Virus record (IMG/VR): IMGVR_UViG_3300020215_000070 | Span: 1 to 45,893 of that record | Length of the DNA: 45,893 nucleotides | Direction: 5' to 3' (one strand) | Origin: a virus | Shown: in pieces, positions 41,061-45,893 of the stretch | Position numbering within the stretch: the first letter of the stretch is position 1 | How the letters are laid out: every line of letters begins with the position of its first letter | Position numbers and translations under genes: made by a program | Notes under the pieces: generated by a model | What the model saw: only the letters and a program-made list of their open reading frames with translations | What the model was told of the DNA's origin: nothing | Database searches by the model: none

Positions 41061-41077
41061 GTATTACGTAGTAATAC
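41061..41077. promoter_or_regulatory. Perfect palindrome, probable operator
   Basis: GTATTAC-GTA-GTAATAC, a perfect 7-bp inverted repeat with a 3-base centre, lies 21 bases upstream of ATG 41099 in an AT-rich stretch (TTTTTTTATTAATTAATC). AGGAGG stands between. It probably binds a dimeric regulator controlling the replication genes. No convincing -35/-10 pair was found around it. Confidence 0.55.
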
Positions 41078-41098
41078 CAATAACAGGAGGATTTAAAA

Positions 41099-41545
41099 AT
41101 GAACCCACAAGACTTAAAAGAACTAGGATTAGAGACGGCAGCTAACAAACTCGAAAGGGGACAATCGCTCAAAAGAAAAATGGCTATCGCTTACGAAAAC
41201 TATCGCTTTGTCAGCCCTGATATTTTTGATCGGTTTGGCCATGCTTTGCTAAACAAGACTTTAAGACAGACCCAATGGCCACACGAGATTAATTACGACA
41301 AGCTAGTATTCATCCCTCTTGCGAAATACCCACATGTCCCGCCACCGGATTGCTTACTCGATTTAAAAAAAGCAAGAGACTTGCAATGCTTCGATAGTTT
41401 CGAAGTTGCTAAAATTGAGGCTGTCGTTGAGCGCAAGGACCCGATCATTTTTGGGATCATCGACGGATGCGCTGATAAATTCTGCGTTACGCAATGGGAC
41501 GATGACGTCAAAATTGAGGATATCTTAAAAGAGGGGGAGGGCTGA
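41099..41545 (+). CDS. Hypothetical protein, early replication operon
   Basis: A 148-residue product (MNPQDLKELGLETAANKLER; AIAYENYRFVSPDIFDRFGH; PIIFGIIDGCADKFCVTQWD). AGGAGG precedes the start. It is the first gene after the palindrome 41061-41077 and lies in an operon with the next two. No family recognised. Confidence 0.65.
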   Translation: MNPQDLKELGLETAANKLERGQSLKRKMAIAYENYRFVSPDIFDRFGHALLNKTLRQTQWPHEINYDKLVFIPLAKYPHVPPPDCLLDLKKARDLQCFDSFEVAKIEAVVERKDPIIFGIIDGCADKFCVTQWDDDVKIEDILKEGEG

Positions 41546-41546
41546 T

Positions 41547-41897
41547 ATGACGGAACCTTCGTGGGATTCTGCCCTTCGTGAAGATGAGTTTATCAACTCA
41601 TCCGCAAAAGATGATTTGCGTAAACAATGGAAAAAACAACAGAAATCTAAAAAGAAAATGGCCACGATCGAAGAGCGCATACAGAAACACATGGATTTTG
41701 CTAAGACGATGTTGTTCTCCACCTTTGCCTCGACGACTGTGGACCGATGGGTTGACCCTGGCTATAAGAAATACTCAAAAGAGGATTTCCGATCGTTACC
41801 CAAGGAACCATTGGTCAAAGAAATCCTCTCAGGCAGTATTAAGCTGGAAAAACAACAGATAAAAGATCGTATCCAGGAACACTTAGATAGGCTTTGA
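41547..41897 (+). CDS. Hypothetical charged helical protein
   Basis: A 116-residue product rich in Lys/Glu (SAKDDLRKQWKKQQKSKKKM; ATIEERIQKHMDFAKTMLFS). GAGGG precedes ATG 41547, two bases after the previous stop. Its position next to the O-like gene suggests a replication accessory role; not recognised. Confidence 0.6.
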   Translation: MTEPSWDSALREDEFINSSAKDDLRKQWKKQQKSKKKMATIEERIQKHMDFAKTMLFSTFASTTVDRWVDPGYKKYSKEDFRSLPKEPLVKEILSGSIKLEKQQIKDRIQEHLDRL

Positions 41898-41899
41898 AA

Positions 41900-42616
41900 A
41901 TGGCAAACCCGCAAGGGGACAAATTCGTTCGGTGGTCCCGTGAATACCAGATTGCTCTGATGAAAGTTTCGGTTCCAGCCCATGCAAGACAGCTATTGGA
42001 TTTCATCATTCTGAAAACTTGGGGGTATCACAAGACCTGGGATCATATATCAACTGTGCAGTTTATTAAGGCTACAAATTTGTCGCGCCGACAGGTTGAA
42101 CGCGCCCGGGCCATTTTAAAGCAAATGAACATGATAAGTACCGACAAATCAGACGGTACTTATATCACAAAGTATTCAATTCAAAAGGATTATGAACAGT
42201 GGATACCCTACAAAGTACCGTCAGATTCTGCGGTACCGACAGATTACGCGGTGGTACCGACAAAAACGTCAAAAAGTACCGACAAATCCGGTAGTAAAGT
42301 ACCGTCAGATCTGACGCATCTAATTATACAAAAGAAAGAAAGAGAAACAAAAGAAAGGGATTTTGAGTTTTCCGCTCCTAAAAGCCAAAACCAAAATACG
42401 ACAGATTGGACGGTACCTATGACCCAACAAAACCCACAGGACCCCCACTACAACGCTGCGGACCCGGATAACCTGAAGCGCGAGGTTTTAGACCTGAGAG
42501 CTACTGGTTTCCGCAACGATCAGATAAAAGAGTTGTTTTTAAGGCGAGGCATCCCAATTAAGGCCATCGAGACGGCTTTACATATAGATTCTATCAACCA
42601 TGCACAGGAGGCTTAG
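41900..42616 (+). CDS. Phage replication protein O-like initiator
   Basis: A 238-residue product with a winged-helix N-terminus (FIILKTWGYHKTWDHISTVQ, then IKATNLSRRQVERARAILKQ) as in the phage replication protein O N-terminal family. Between about residues 80 and 137 the protein has a repeated V-P-S/T-D/K pattern because the gene contains six DNA iterons. The C-terminal part (KREVLDLRATGFRNDQIKEL) is helical and could bind a helicase loader. This is the lambda arrangement: initiator with its origin inside its own gene. No helicase or loader gene was recognised in the window. Confidence 0.75.
   Translation: MANPQGDKFVRWSREYQIALMKVSVPAHARQLLDFIILKTWGYHKTWDHISTVQFIKATNLSRRQVERARAILKQMNMISTDKSDGTYITKYSIQKDYEQWIPYKVPSDSAVPTDYAVVPTKTSKSTDKSGSKVPSDLTHLIIQKKERETKERDFEFSAPKSQNQNTTDWTVPMTQQNPQDPHYNAADPDNLKREVLDLRATGFRNDQIKELFLRRGIPIKAIETALHIDSINHAQEA
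42137..42311 (+). repeat. Six iterons inside the O-like gene
   Basis: Copies of the 14-base unit RGTACCGWCARATY start at 42137, 42214, 42232, 42253, 42275 and 42298. The last five are spaced 18, 21, 22 and 23 bases, close to two helical turns. The fourth copy differs at its end (CAAAAA). Further GGTAC/GTACC halves lie at 42154 and 42415. All are in coding sequence. Confidence 0.85.
42137..42375 (+). other. Probable replication origin (lambda type)
   Basis: The iteron array is followed directly (about 42312-42375) by a purine-rich, A/T-rich stretch (TTATACAAAAGAAAGAAAG-like), as in lambda, where four 19-bp O-binding iterons in gene O are followed by an A+T-rich unwinding region. Inference from layout. 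Confidence 0.7.
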
Positions 42617-42758
42617 GTAATGCGCGAGTCCTACGATATAACTGCAACAAATATGTTGAGATATTATCTAGGCCCGCTGCGTTCGCGTCTGACACAATTT
42701 GTTTTTTTTCATCCTGAGTAACACGGATGGTTATAATTTTAGTTTTGTTCTTTGACAT
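42594..42758 (-). CDS. Small ribbon-helix-helix (MobC/CopG-like) protein
   Basis: A 54-residue minus-strand gene: MSKNKTKIITIRVTQDEKKQ then IVSDANAAGLDNISTYLLQL. Strand (IITIRV), helix, turn and second helix match RHH proteins that bind DNA as dimers. GGAA stands before ATG 42758. It is last in the minus operon and its 3' end is antisense to the last 23 bases of the O-like gene. A plus-strand reading (42620-42721) has a Shine-Dalgarno sequence but no family-like sequence. Confidence 0.65.
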   Translation of the reverse strand: MSKNKTKIITIRVTQDEKKQIVSDANAAGLDNISTYLLQLYRRTRALPKPPVHG

Positions 42759-42767
42759 AAGTTCCTT

Positions 42768-43049
42768 TCAAGGCCCCCACGGTTTGGGTGGTAGGGGGCC
42801 TGCGTCGGGGCCGTTACGGCGCTCATACTCATCAGCGTCTAACCACGGCTCAAGTTGGATGTTATCGGCAAAAAATGCGACCTCCTCGGTGGCGTCGCAT
42901 GTGGGACATCGGGCGTAAAACGAACCACGCTTATCAATCTCACGCTCTAGCGCATCCATACTCTCAGCGTTGTCAGCAACGTAGGCACAAATAATACTGC
43001 GCTCAGTATGACAATGAGGACAGCGGCCCCGGAGATCAAGTTTGCGCAT
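42768..43049 (-). CDS. Zinc-ribbon hypothetical protein
   Basis: A 93-residue product from ATG 43049 (GGAGG upstream). RGRCPHCHTERSIICAYV and YARCPTCDATEEVAFF are paired CxxC motifs of a zinc ribbon; the rest is acidic and ends PLPPKPWGP. A longer in-frame reading to 43328 is antisense to the neighbour and is rejected. It overlaps the gene upstream in the operon by 14 bases. Confidence 0.65.
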   Translation of the reverse strand: MRKLDLRGRCPHCHTERSIICAYVADNAESMDALEREIDKRGSFYARCPTCDATEEVAFFADNIQLEPWLDADEYERRNGPDAGPLPPKPWGP

Positions 43050-43377
43050 CAAGCACCTCCCGCGCAAACTTATCCCATGAGGACCACACGCCGTAGGAGG
43101 TGCCACGGTAGCCGACAATCTGCACTCTGGCATTGTTATTAATGGCACACTGCACATCCTCGAGGGTGCAGTTGTTAAAATGTCCGTCAGTGGGGTCATC
43201 ATCTCTGTACCATTTGAGTGCCGATTGTCCTCGGACAAAATAATAACCGGCGCCATCATTAGGATCGTAGACTCGTACCTCAATATCACGCTGTTGATGC
43301 TCGGGGATGTTCTTCCCCTGGGCCTCAAGCCAGGCTTGCGCCTGGCCGAAGATGAGAGTGGGGTTGATGTTGCTCAC
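43036..43377 (-). CDS. Hypothetical protein, minus operon
   Basis: A 113-residue product (PTLIFGQAQAWLEAQGKNIP; VRVYDPNDGAGYYFVRGQSA; QIVGYRGTSYGVWSSWDKFA) with alternating beta strands. It overlaps both neighbours slightly, consistent with one operon read leftward from the promoter near 44300. No family recognised. Confidence 0.6.
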   Translation of the reverse strand: MSNINPTLIFGQAQAWLEAQGKNIPEHQQRDIEVRVYDPNDGAGYYFVRGQSALKWYRDDDPTDGHFNNCTLEDVQCAINNNARVQIVGYRGTSYGVWSSWDKFAREVLDAQT

Positions 43378-43643
43378 GGGATCACCGTAAATGTGTGAGA
43401 TTCGTAATTATTTGTTGTTTCCACGGCCCGGTACCAGCATTCCCATTCCTCTCCGTTGCTGTTCCCGCCAACGACCTTAAAAACTAATTTAGACGGAGAG
43501 AAATACCAATCCGACCAAACTTGTAATCCGTTGAGTCCTATTCCGTTGAGTTCTCCTGATGTTTTGTCGTGTTTCCAGTCGGTGACTACTTCTGGGTTTT
43601 TGGGGCGGAATTCTCGTGACCAATCTGGGCAATATTTTTTCAT
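43374..43643 (-). CDS. Small Trp-rich hypothetical protein
   Basis: An 89-residue product with many aromatic residues (LQVWSDWYFSPSKLVFKVVG; EEWECWYRAVETTNNYES). AGGAGG precedes ATG 43643. Overlaps the next gene in the operon by 4 bases. Function unknown. Confidence 0.6.
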   Translation of the reverse strand: MKKYCPDWSREFRPKNPEVVTDWKHDKTSGELNGIGLNGLQVWSDWYFSPSKLVFKVVGGNSNGEEWECWYRAVETTNNYESHTFTVIP

Positions 43644-43749
43644 AATATCCTCCTATTTTCCGCGTCCGTCGCGGACCGTCTCGAGTGATCTGCCTCGTCA
43701 GCTGCGGGTAATCAGTCCCGCAGGACGCCCGTAAGGGCGTTTCGGCGAA
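43644..43749 (-). terminator. Hairpin-rich spacer in the minus operon
   Basis: On minus, ACGCCC tta-like loop GGGCGT (plus about 43726-43741), CTGCGGGACTG..CCCGCAG and GTCCGCGACGGAC form successive hairpins, with no long T tract. They separate the first gene of the operon (43750-44205) from the rest and may attenuate or stabilise the downstream message. Confidence 0.45.
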
Positions 43750-44205
43750 TTAAAATTGCTCTGTCTGGTCTAATGTGTATTGCCGTGTTGCGGTTGTCTC
43801 TGTGTAATAACACTCTGTAAGGTACATTGCCTCAGATCTATCCCAGACTCGTTGGGTACACTCCTTATCTCGATAGATTGCATGCCAATTGTAACTATGT
43901 GATGGGTTATCACTATGCACAACCTTTCTGGTTTGATGACATGTTATCTTGATGCCCCGCAGAATATCTAATGGGATTAATCCAACACCATCAATATAAG
44001 CACATCCATCTATAATCTCAATGGTATTGATCTTACCCTCAATATAGGCATTATGACGTATATTGGCGATCTTGCCGATAATACGTCCTGGCAGTGCTGC
44101 TATCTCGGGATCGTTGGTAACGGTTGATAGGACGTGTGCGACTGTCTGTGGGCCGCGGTGATATTGGGCGGTGTTGATGATGCGGTTGTATTTGTCTGAT
44201 CTCAT
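43750..44205 (-). CDS. Hypothetical protein, first gene of the minus operon
   Basis: A 151-residue product (MRSDKYNRIINTAQYHRGPQ; IEIIDGCAYIDGVGLIPLDI; YLTECYYTETTATRQYTLDQ). The N-terminus looks helical, the rest beta-rich. It follows the operator-bearing promoter near 44300. No family recognised. Confidence 0.6.
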   Translation of the reverse strand: MRSDKYNRIINTAQYHRGPQTVAHVLSTVTNDPEIAALPGRIIGKIANIRHNAYIEGKINTIEIIDGCAYIDGVGLIPLDILRGIKITCHQTRKVVHSDNPSHSYNWHAIYRDKECTQRVWDRSEAMYLTECYYTETTATRQYTLDQTEQF

Positions 44206-44284
44206 TTCTCGCTCCTTGCGTTCGCCGCTCTCCGGGTCGGCTCCCGTGGTGGTTGGTTAGGTCCACCTCCTACTTACAACATAC

Positions 44285-44312
44285 ATTGTACTACATTGTA
44301 TGTTATTGTCAA
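44285..44312 (-). promoter_or_regulatory. Promoter with TACAATGTA repeats for the minus operon
   Basis: On minus: TTGACA (44312-44307), 16 bases, TACAAT (44290-44285). Two direct TACAATGTA copies overlap the spacer and -10, and AACATAC/GTATGTT form an outer inverted repeat. GGAGG lies in the leader but 60 bases before the first start. This is a typical repressor-controlled promoter, divergent from the plus-strand genes after 44552. Confidence 0.65.
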
Positions 44313-44404
44313 GTGTTTCTTTCTCGTCGAGGATTTTAGCTGTATCGAAAATTTATCGTCGAGAATTTAATTTTGTGAAATTTTTAAAAATTTTTTGTCG
44401 TCGG

Positions 44405-44551
44405 AGAAACTTAACAAAACTTAACCCAGCGGCGAGCCCCGACAAGGGTCGGTGCGTGCGGGTTTCCAATAATCTCGCCGGAGTTTCTTCTTTTTGTCAA
44501 GCGAGCAGTTCACAGCCCGCCGCCGCTGGGGTTAATGGGGAGAGATAAACA
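44405..44551 (+). promoter_or_regulatory. Large structured leader with competing pairings
   Basis: GAAACT (about 44405) pairs with AGTTTC and, nested in it, CGGCGAG with CTCGCCG, enclosing the hairpin CCGAC aagg GTCGG. A T-rich tract (TTCTTTTT) follows, so this fold resembles a terminator. Alternatively TTAACCCAGCGGC pairs with GCCGCTGGGGTTAA, just before GGGGAGAG and ATG 44552. The two folds share the bases CGGC and exclude each other, as in switching leaders. Direct AACTTAAC repeats precede it. Confidence 0.55.
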
Positions 44552-44719
44552 ATGCTAACCACCGCCACGATAGCGTTGTGGGTGTGGATGTTTCATATTA
44601 TCCCGTTCGATAGATGTGATGAGCATCAAAAGCTATTAGTTTTCTTATTTTGCAGCAGTGGCGTTTTGTTTGCGTTTCTAACAGATCTGGGATTGGTTGT
44701 TAGGTTGTTGATTAACTAA
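44552..44719 (+). CDS. Small membrane protein
   Basis: A 55-residue product with two hydrophobic segments (ATIALWVWMFHIIPF and VFLFCSSGVLFAFLTDLGLV). GGGGAGAG precedes ATG 44552, directly after the structured leader. Function unknown. Confidence 0.55.
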   Translation: MLTTATIALWVWMFHIIPFDRCDEHQKLLVFLFCSSGVLFAFLTDLGLVVRLLIN

Positions 44720-44730
44720 CGGAGGCTTTA

Positions 44731-44886
44731 ATGCGCGAGATTAAGTTTAGGGCGTGGGATACAGAAGAAAAGAAAATGATTTATTATGAGCCACTAACTT
44801 ATGGAGGACGTGCTTTGCAAATCTATGAAGTCATCGGCAACATCTACGAGCACCCGGAGCTGTTAATTGACAAGGAGCGAAAATGA
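44731..44886 (+). CDS. Minimal YopX-like protein
   Basis: A 51-residue product starting MREIKFRAWDTEEKKMIYYE, the N-terminal signature of YopX-type phage proteins, and ending with IYEVIGNIYEHPELL, their C-terminal signature. Members are usually 120-150 residues, so the central part is missing. GGAGG precedes the start and the stop overlaps the next ATG. Function of the family is unknown. Confidence 0.7.
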   Translation: MREIKFRAWDTEEKKMIYYEPLTYGGRALQIYEVIGNIYEHPELLIDKERK

Positions 44887-45155
44887 AAATGATCGATGAG
44901 AACATCATAGATTTAAAATTAATAAAGAATGATGAAAACGAAATTGTCATGGAGGTTGTCATTCAGCAAAAAAATTTCATTCAACTTTGCCAATCATATA
45001 GTTTCCAAAATTATTTGGAATTAAGGCTGGCAGAGAGAATTGCTGAGGCTTTCCCAACAGAAAAGATTCATGATGTTATAAGAAATATTGATATGGGAGC
45101 TGTCACGAAATTGTCGACTATCCATATAGCACAGAGAGCAGCGGATAGGACATGA
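44883..45155 (+). CDS. Hypothetical protein, 90 residues
   Basis: Begins MKMIDENIIDLKLIKNDENE, then a beta-strand pair (IVMEVVIQQKNFIQ) and a helical end. It overlaps the genes before and after (ATGA junctions). AAGGAG is upstream. Function unknown. Confidence 0.6.
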   Translation: MKMIDENIIDLKLIKNDENEIVMEVVIQQKNFIQLCQSYSFQNYLELRLAERIAEAFPTEKIHDVIRNIDMGAVTKLSTIHIAQRAADRT

Positions 45156-45331
45156 CCTCACGCGGAAACTACATCTGGTGTTACGTCGCGACTGACGGGA
45201 TAATTACTCCTGTGGGAAGCGGAAAGGATTTGGAATATGCCCTAATTCTCTCAGAAAGAAAAAATCCATCCTACAAACTCTACAAGCTCGTCGATGTCGA
45301 AAAGGAGGAAATTGATGAAATCCTATCTTAA
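45152..45331 (+). CDS. Hypothetical protein, 59 residues
   Basis: MTSRGNYIWCYVATDGIITP then YALILSERKNPSYKLYKLVD. The 5' and 3' ends overlap neighbouring genes (4 and 17 bases), supporting a coupled operon. The Shine-Dalgarno sequence of the next gene (AAGGAGG) lies within it. Function unknown. Confidence 0.55.
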   Translation: MTSRGNYIWCYVATDGIITPVGSGKDLEYALILSERKNPSYKLYKLVDVEKEEIDEILS

Positions 45332-45893
45332 TAATCCAGAATTAAAGACCATGATCGTCGAAGAAATGGAAAACCATCTGCGGAATGATCAGTTAATCAA
45401 GGGCACGTATGGCCAGCAAAATGGAAGATGGAAAGGCTGCGCGGTTGGGTGTGCAATCCATTCGCTAAATATTAAGCTCAAAAAAGATTATCCAACAGAT
45501 AATCATTTTGTTTATGAGTCCGAGTTGGGAATCCCTGAGTGGTTGGCGAGAGTCCAGGATGTAATTTTCGAGGGGTTACCAGAGCCAGACAATCAACAGT
45601 TTGCAGTTGATTTTTTAAAATCTATTCCCGTGGGTGTGGATCTTAATCCGATTCAGTGGAAATTTTGTGCGTTTATCATGCGGGAGAATATTGATCGAGT
45701 TTTGTCGTTACAAATAACCGATGATTTAAAAAATAAAGTTGTCGCTGCACTGCGCCAATGTTTAGCGTTACATGATAATGCTATTAAAACTGGCGAGTGG
45801 GATGAGTCGGCGGCGTGGTCGGCGGCGTCGGCGGCGTGGTCGGCGAGGTCGGCGGCGGAGTCGGCGGCGAGGTCGGCGGCGGGGTCGGCGGCG
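45315..45893 (+). CDS. Ala/Trp/Ser-repeat phage protein, 5' part
   Basis: At least 193 residues. AAGGAGG precedes ATG 45315. GRWKGCAVGCAIHSLNIKLK, FVYESELGIPEWLARVQDVI and FLKSIPVGVDLNPIQWKF mark a common phage family of unknown function whose C-terminus carries Ala/Trp/Ser repeats. From about residue 165 the repeats (SAAWSAASAAWSARSAAESA) run off the window. The remainder is at 1-154. Repeat number in the assembly is unreliable. Confidence 0.8.
   Translation, partial: MKSYLNNPELKTMIVEEMENHLRNDQLIKGTYGQQNGRWKGCAVGCAIHSLNIKLKKDYPTDNHFVYESELGIPEWLARVQDVIFEGLPEPDNQQFAVDFLKSIPVGVDLNPIQWKFCAFIMRENIDRVLSLQITDDLKNKVVAALRQCLALHDNAIKTGEWDESAAWSAASAAWSARSAAESAARSAAGSAA
45807..45893 (+). repeat. Short-period GC-rich coding repeat (right part)
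   Basis: Units of the form TCGGCGGCGTGG and TCGGCGGCG (15 or 9 bases) tandemly repeated to the last base, coding for SAA(W/R/E/G) blocks. Identical composition to 2-60, so the contig ends inside the array. Confidence 0.9.

Noticed and set aside
42137-42311. CRISPR-like array
   Set aside because: Repeats are 14 bases with 4-9-base gaps, coding, within a replication gene: iterons, not CRISPR repeats with 30-base spacers. No Cas proteins are present apart from a Cas4-like recombination nuclease.
42620-42721. 33-residue plus frame after the O-like gene, with GGAGG upstream
   Set aside because: It is antisense to the RHH-like gene 42758-42594, whose sequence clearly fits a family; the plus product fits none.
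43050-43328. Upstream extension of the zinc-ribbon gene on minus
   Set aside because: The extension lies within the neighbouring minus gene in another frame, looks random, and a good GGAGG stands right before ATG 43049.
1-45893. Integrase or lysogeny module
   Set aside because: No tyrosine or serine recombinase motif and no CI/Cro-type repressor was seen; only small RHH proteins. A temperate lifestyle is not supported.

Overview
The window looks like an essentially complete, circularly closing genome (about 45.9 kb) of a tailed phage with a short-tailed (podovirus) virion. The packaging and head gene order (small terminase, large terminase, PF12236-type head-to-tail connector, Bbp19-like protein, scaffold, Bbp17-like capsid, Bbp16-like cement protein, tail adaptor, nozzle, GNAT/DUF2833 protein, internal virion proteins, T7-type fibre) is that of Bordetella phage BPP-1-like podoviruses. 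There is no tape-measure, sheath or baseplate gene, and I found no integrase, reverse transcriptase or CRISPR array. One Ala/Trp/Ser-repeat gene starts near the right end and its last codons lie at the left end in the matching phase, so the contig was opened inside a repetitive gene. The host is probably a diderm: there is a lipoprotein o-spanin candidate, and one gene encodes a PEP-CTERM protein, which needs a host exosortase. The host itself cannot be named from the sequence.

Layout. 1-3090: small accessory genes (ASCH-like protein, a cytosine methyltransferase split over two overlapping frames, and a string of tiny membrane/coiled-coil proteins). 3246-21231: packaging, capsid, tail and ejection genes, all on plus. 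It contains two surprises: a GT-C/TMTC-like polytopic membrane protein with TPRs between terminase and portal, and a J-domain inside the largest ejection protein. 21215-22899: a minus-strand cassette of four small, mostly membrane proteins. 23157-33697: a T7-like fibre gene followed by six consecutive genes whose products start with Sec signal peptides, including three large beta-helix or repeat proteins. 33702-35643: lysis and membrane genes (holin-like protein, nested spanin pair). 35614-36261: the PEP-CTERM protein on minus. 36396-37947: ribbon-helix-helix regulators and a transglycosylase. 37944-42616: an annealing-protein candidate, a Cas4-like nuclease, an initiator-like tRNA-Met, and an O-like replication protein whose gene contains six iterons (a lambda-type origin). 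42594-44205: a minus-strand operon of small proteins behind its own operator-bearing promoter. 44405-45893: a structured leader and more small accessory genes.

The most unusual layer is RNA. (i) Four intergenic elements (about 3194, 7293, 23077 and 26274) share one architecture: a long stem ending in a small hairpin with a self-complementary loop (GTGCAC or GCGCGC), a 3' bulge, a U tract and, in three copies, an outer stem that closes just before the next Shine-Dalgarno sequence. Stems change by compensatory substitution while the loop is kept. Each element precedes one late block. (ii) Two minus-strand leaders (22920-22993 and 22459-22544) are a pair of covarying pseudoknots: a 5' strand, an A/G-C/T hairpin, and a terminator-like hairpin whose loop pairs back to the 5' strand. 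A good promoter starts transcription just before the first one. (iii) Two further leaders (44405-44551 and 37346-37427) show long-range pairing in front of small genes.

Working model (inference): late genes are read rightward in blocks separated by the four hairpin elements. The virion is a BPP-1-like podovirus. A large share of the genome is devoted to the envelope and cell surface: signal-peptide beta-helix proteins, a PEP-CTERM protein, a glycosyltransferase-like protein and many small membrane proteins. This suggests the phage remodels the host surface or exports depolymerase-like proteins.
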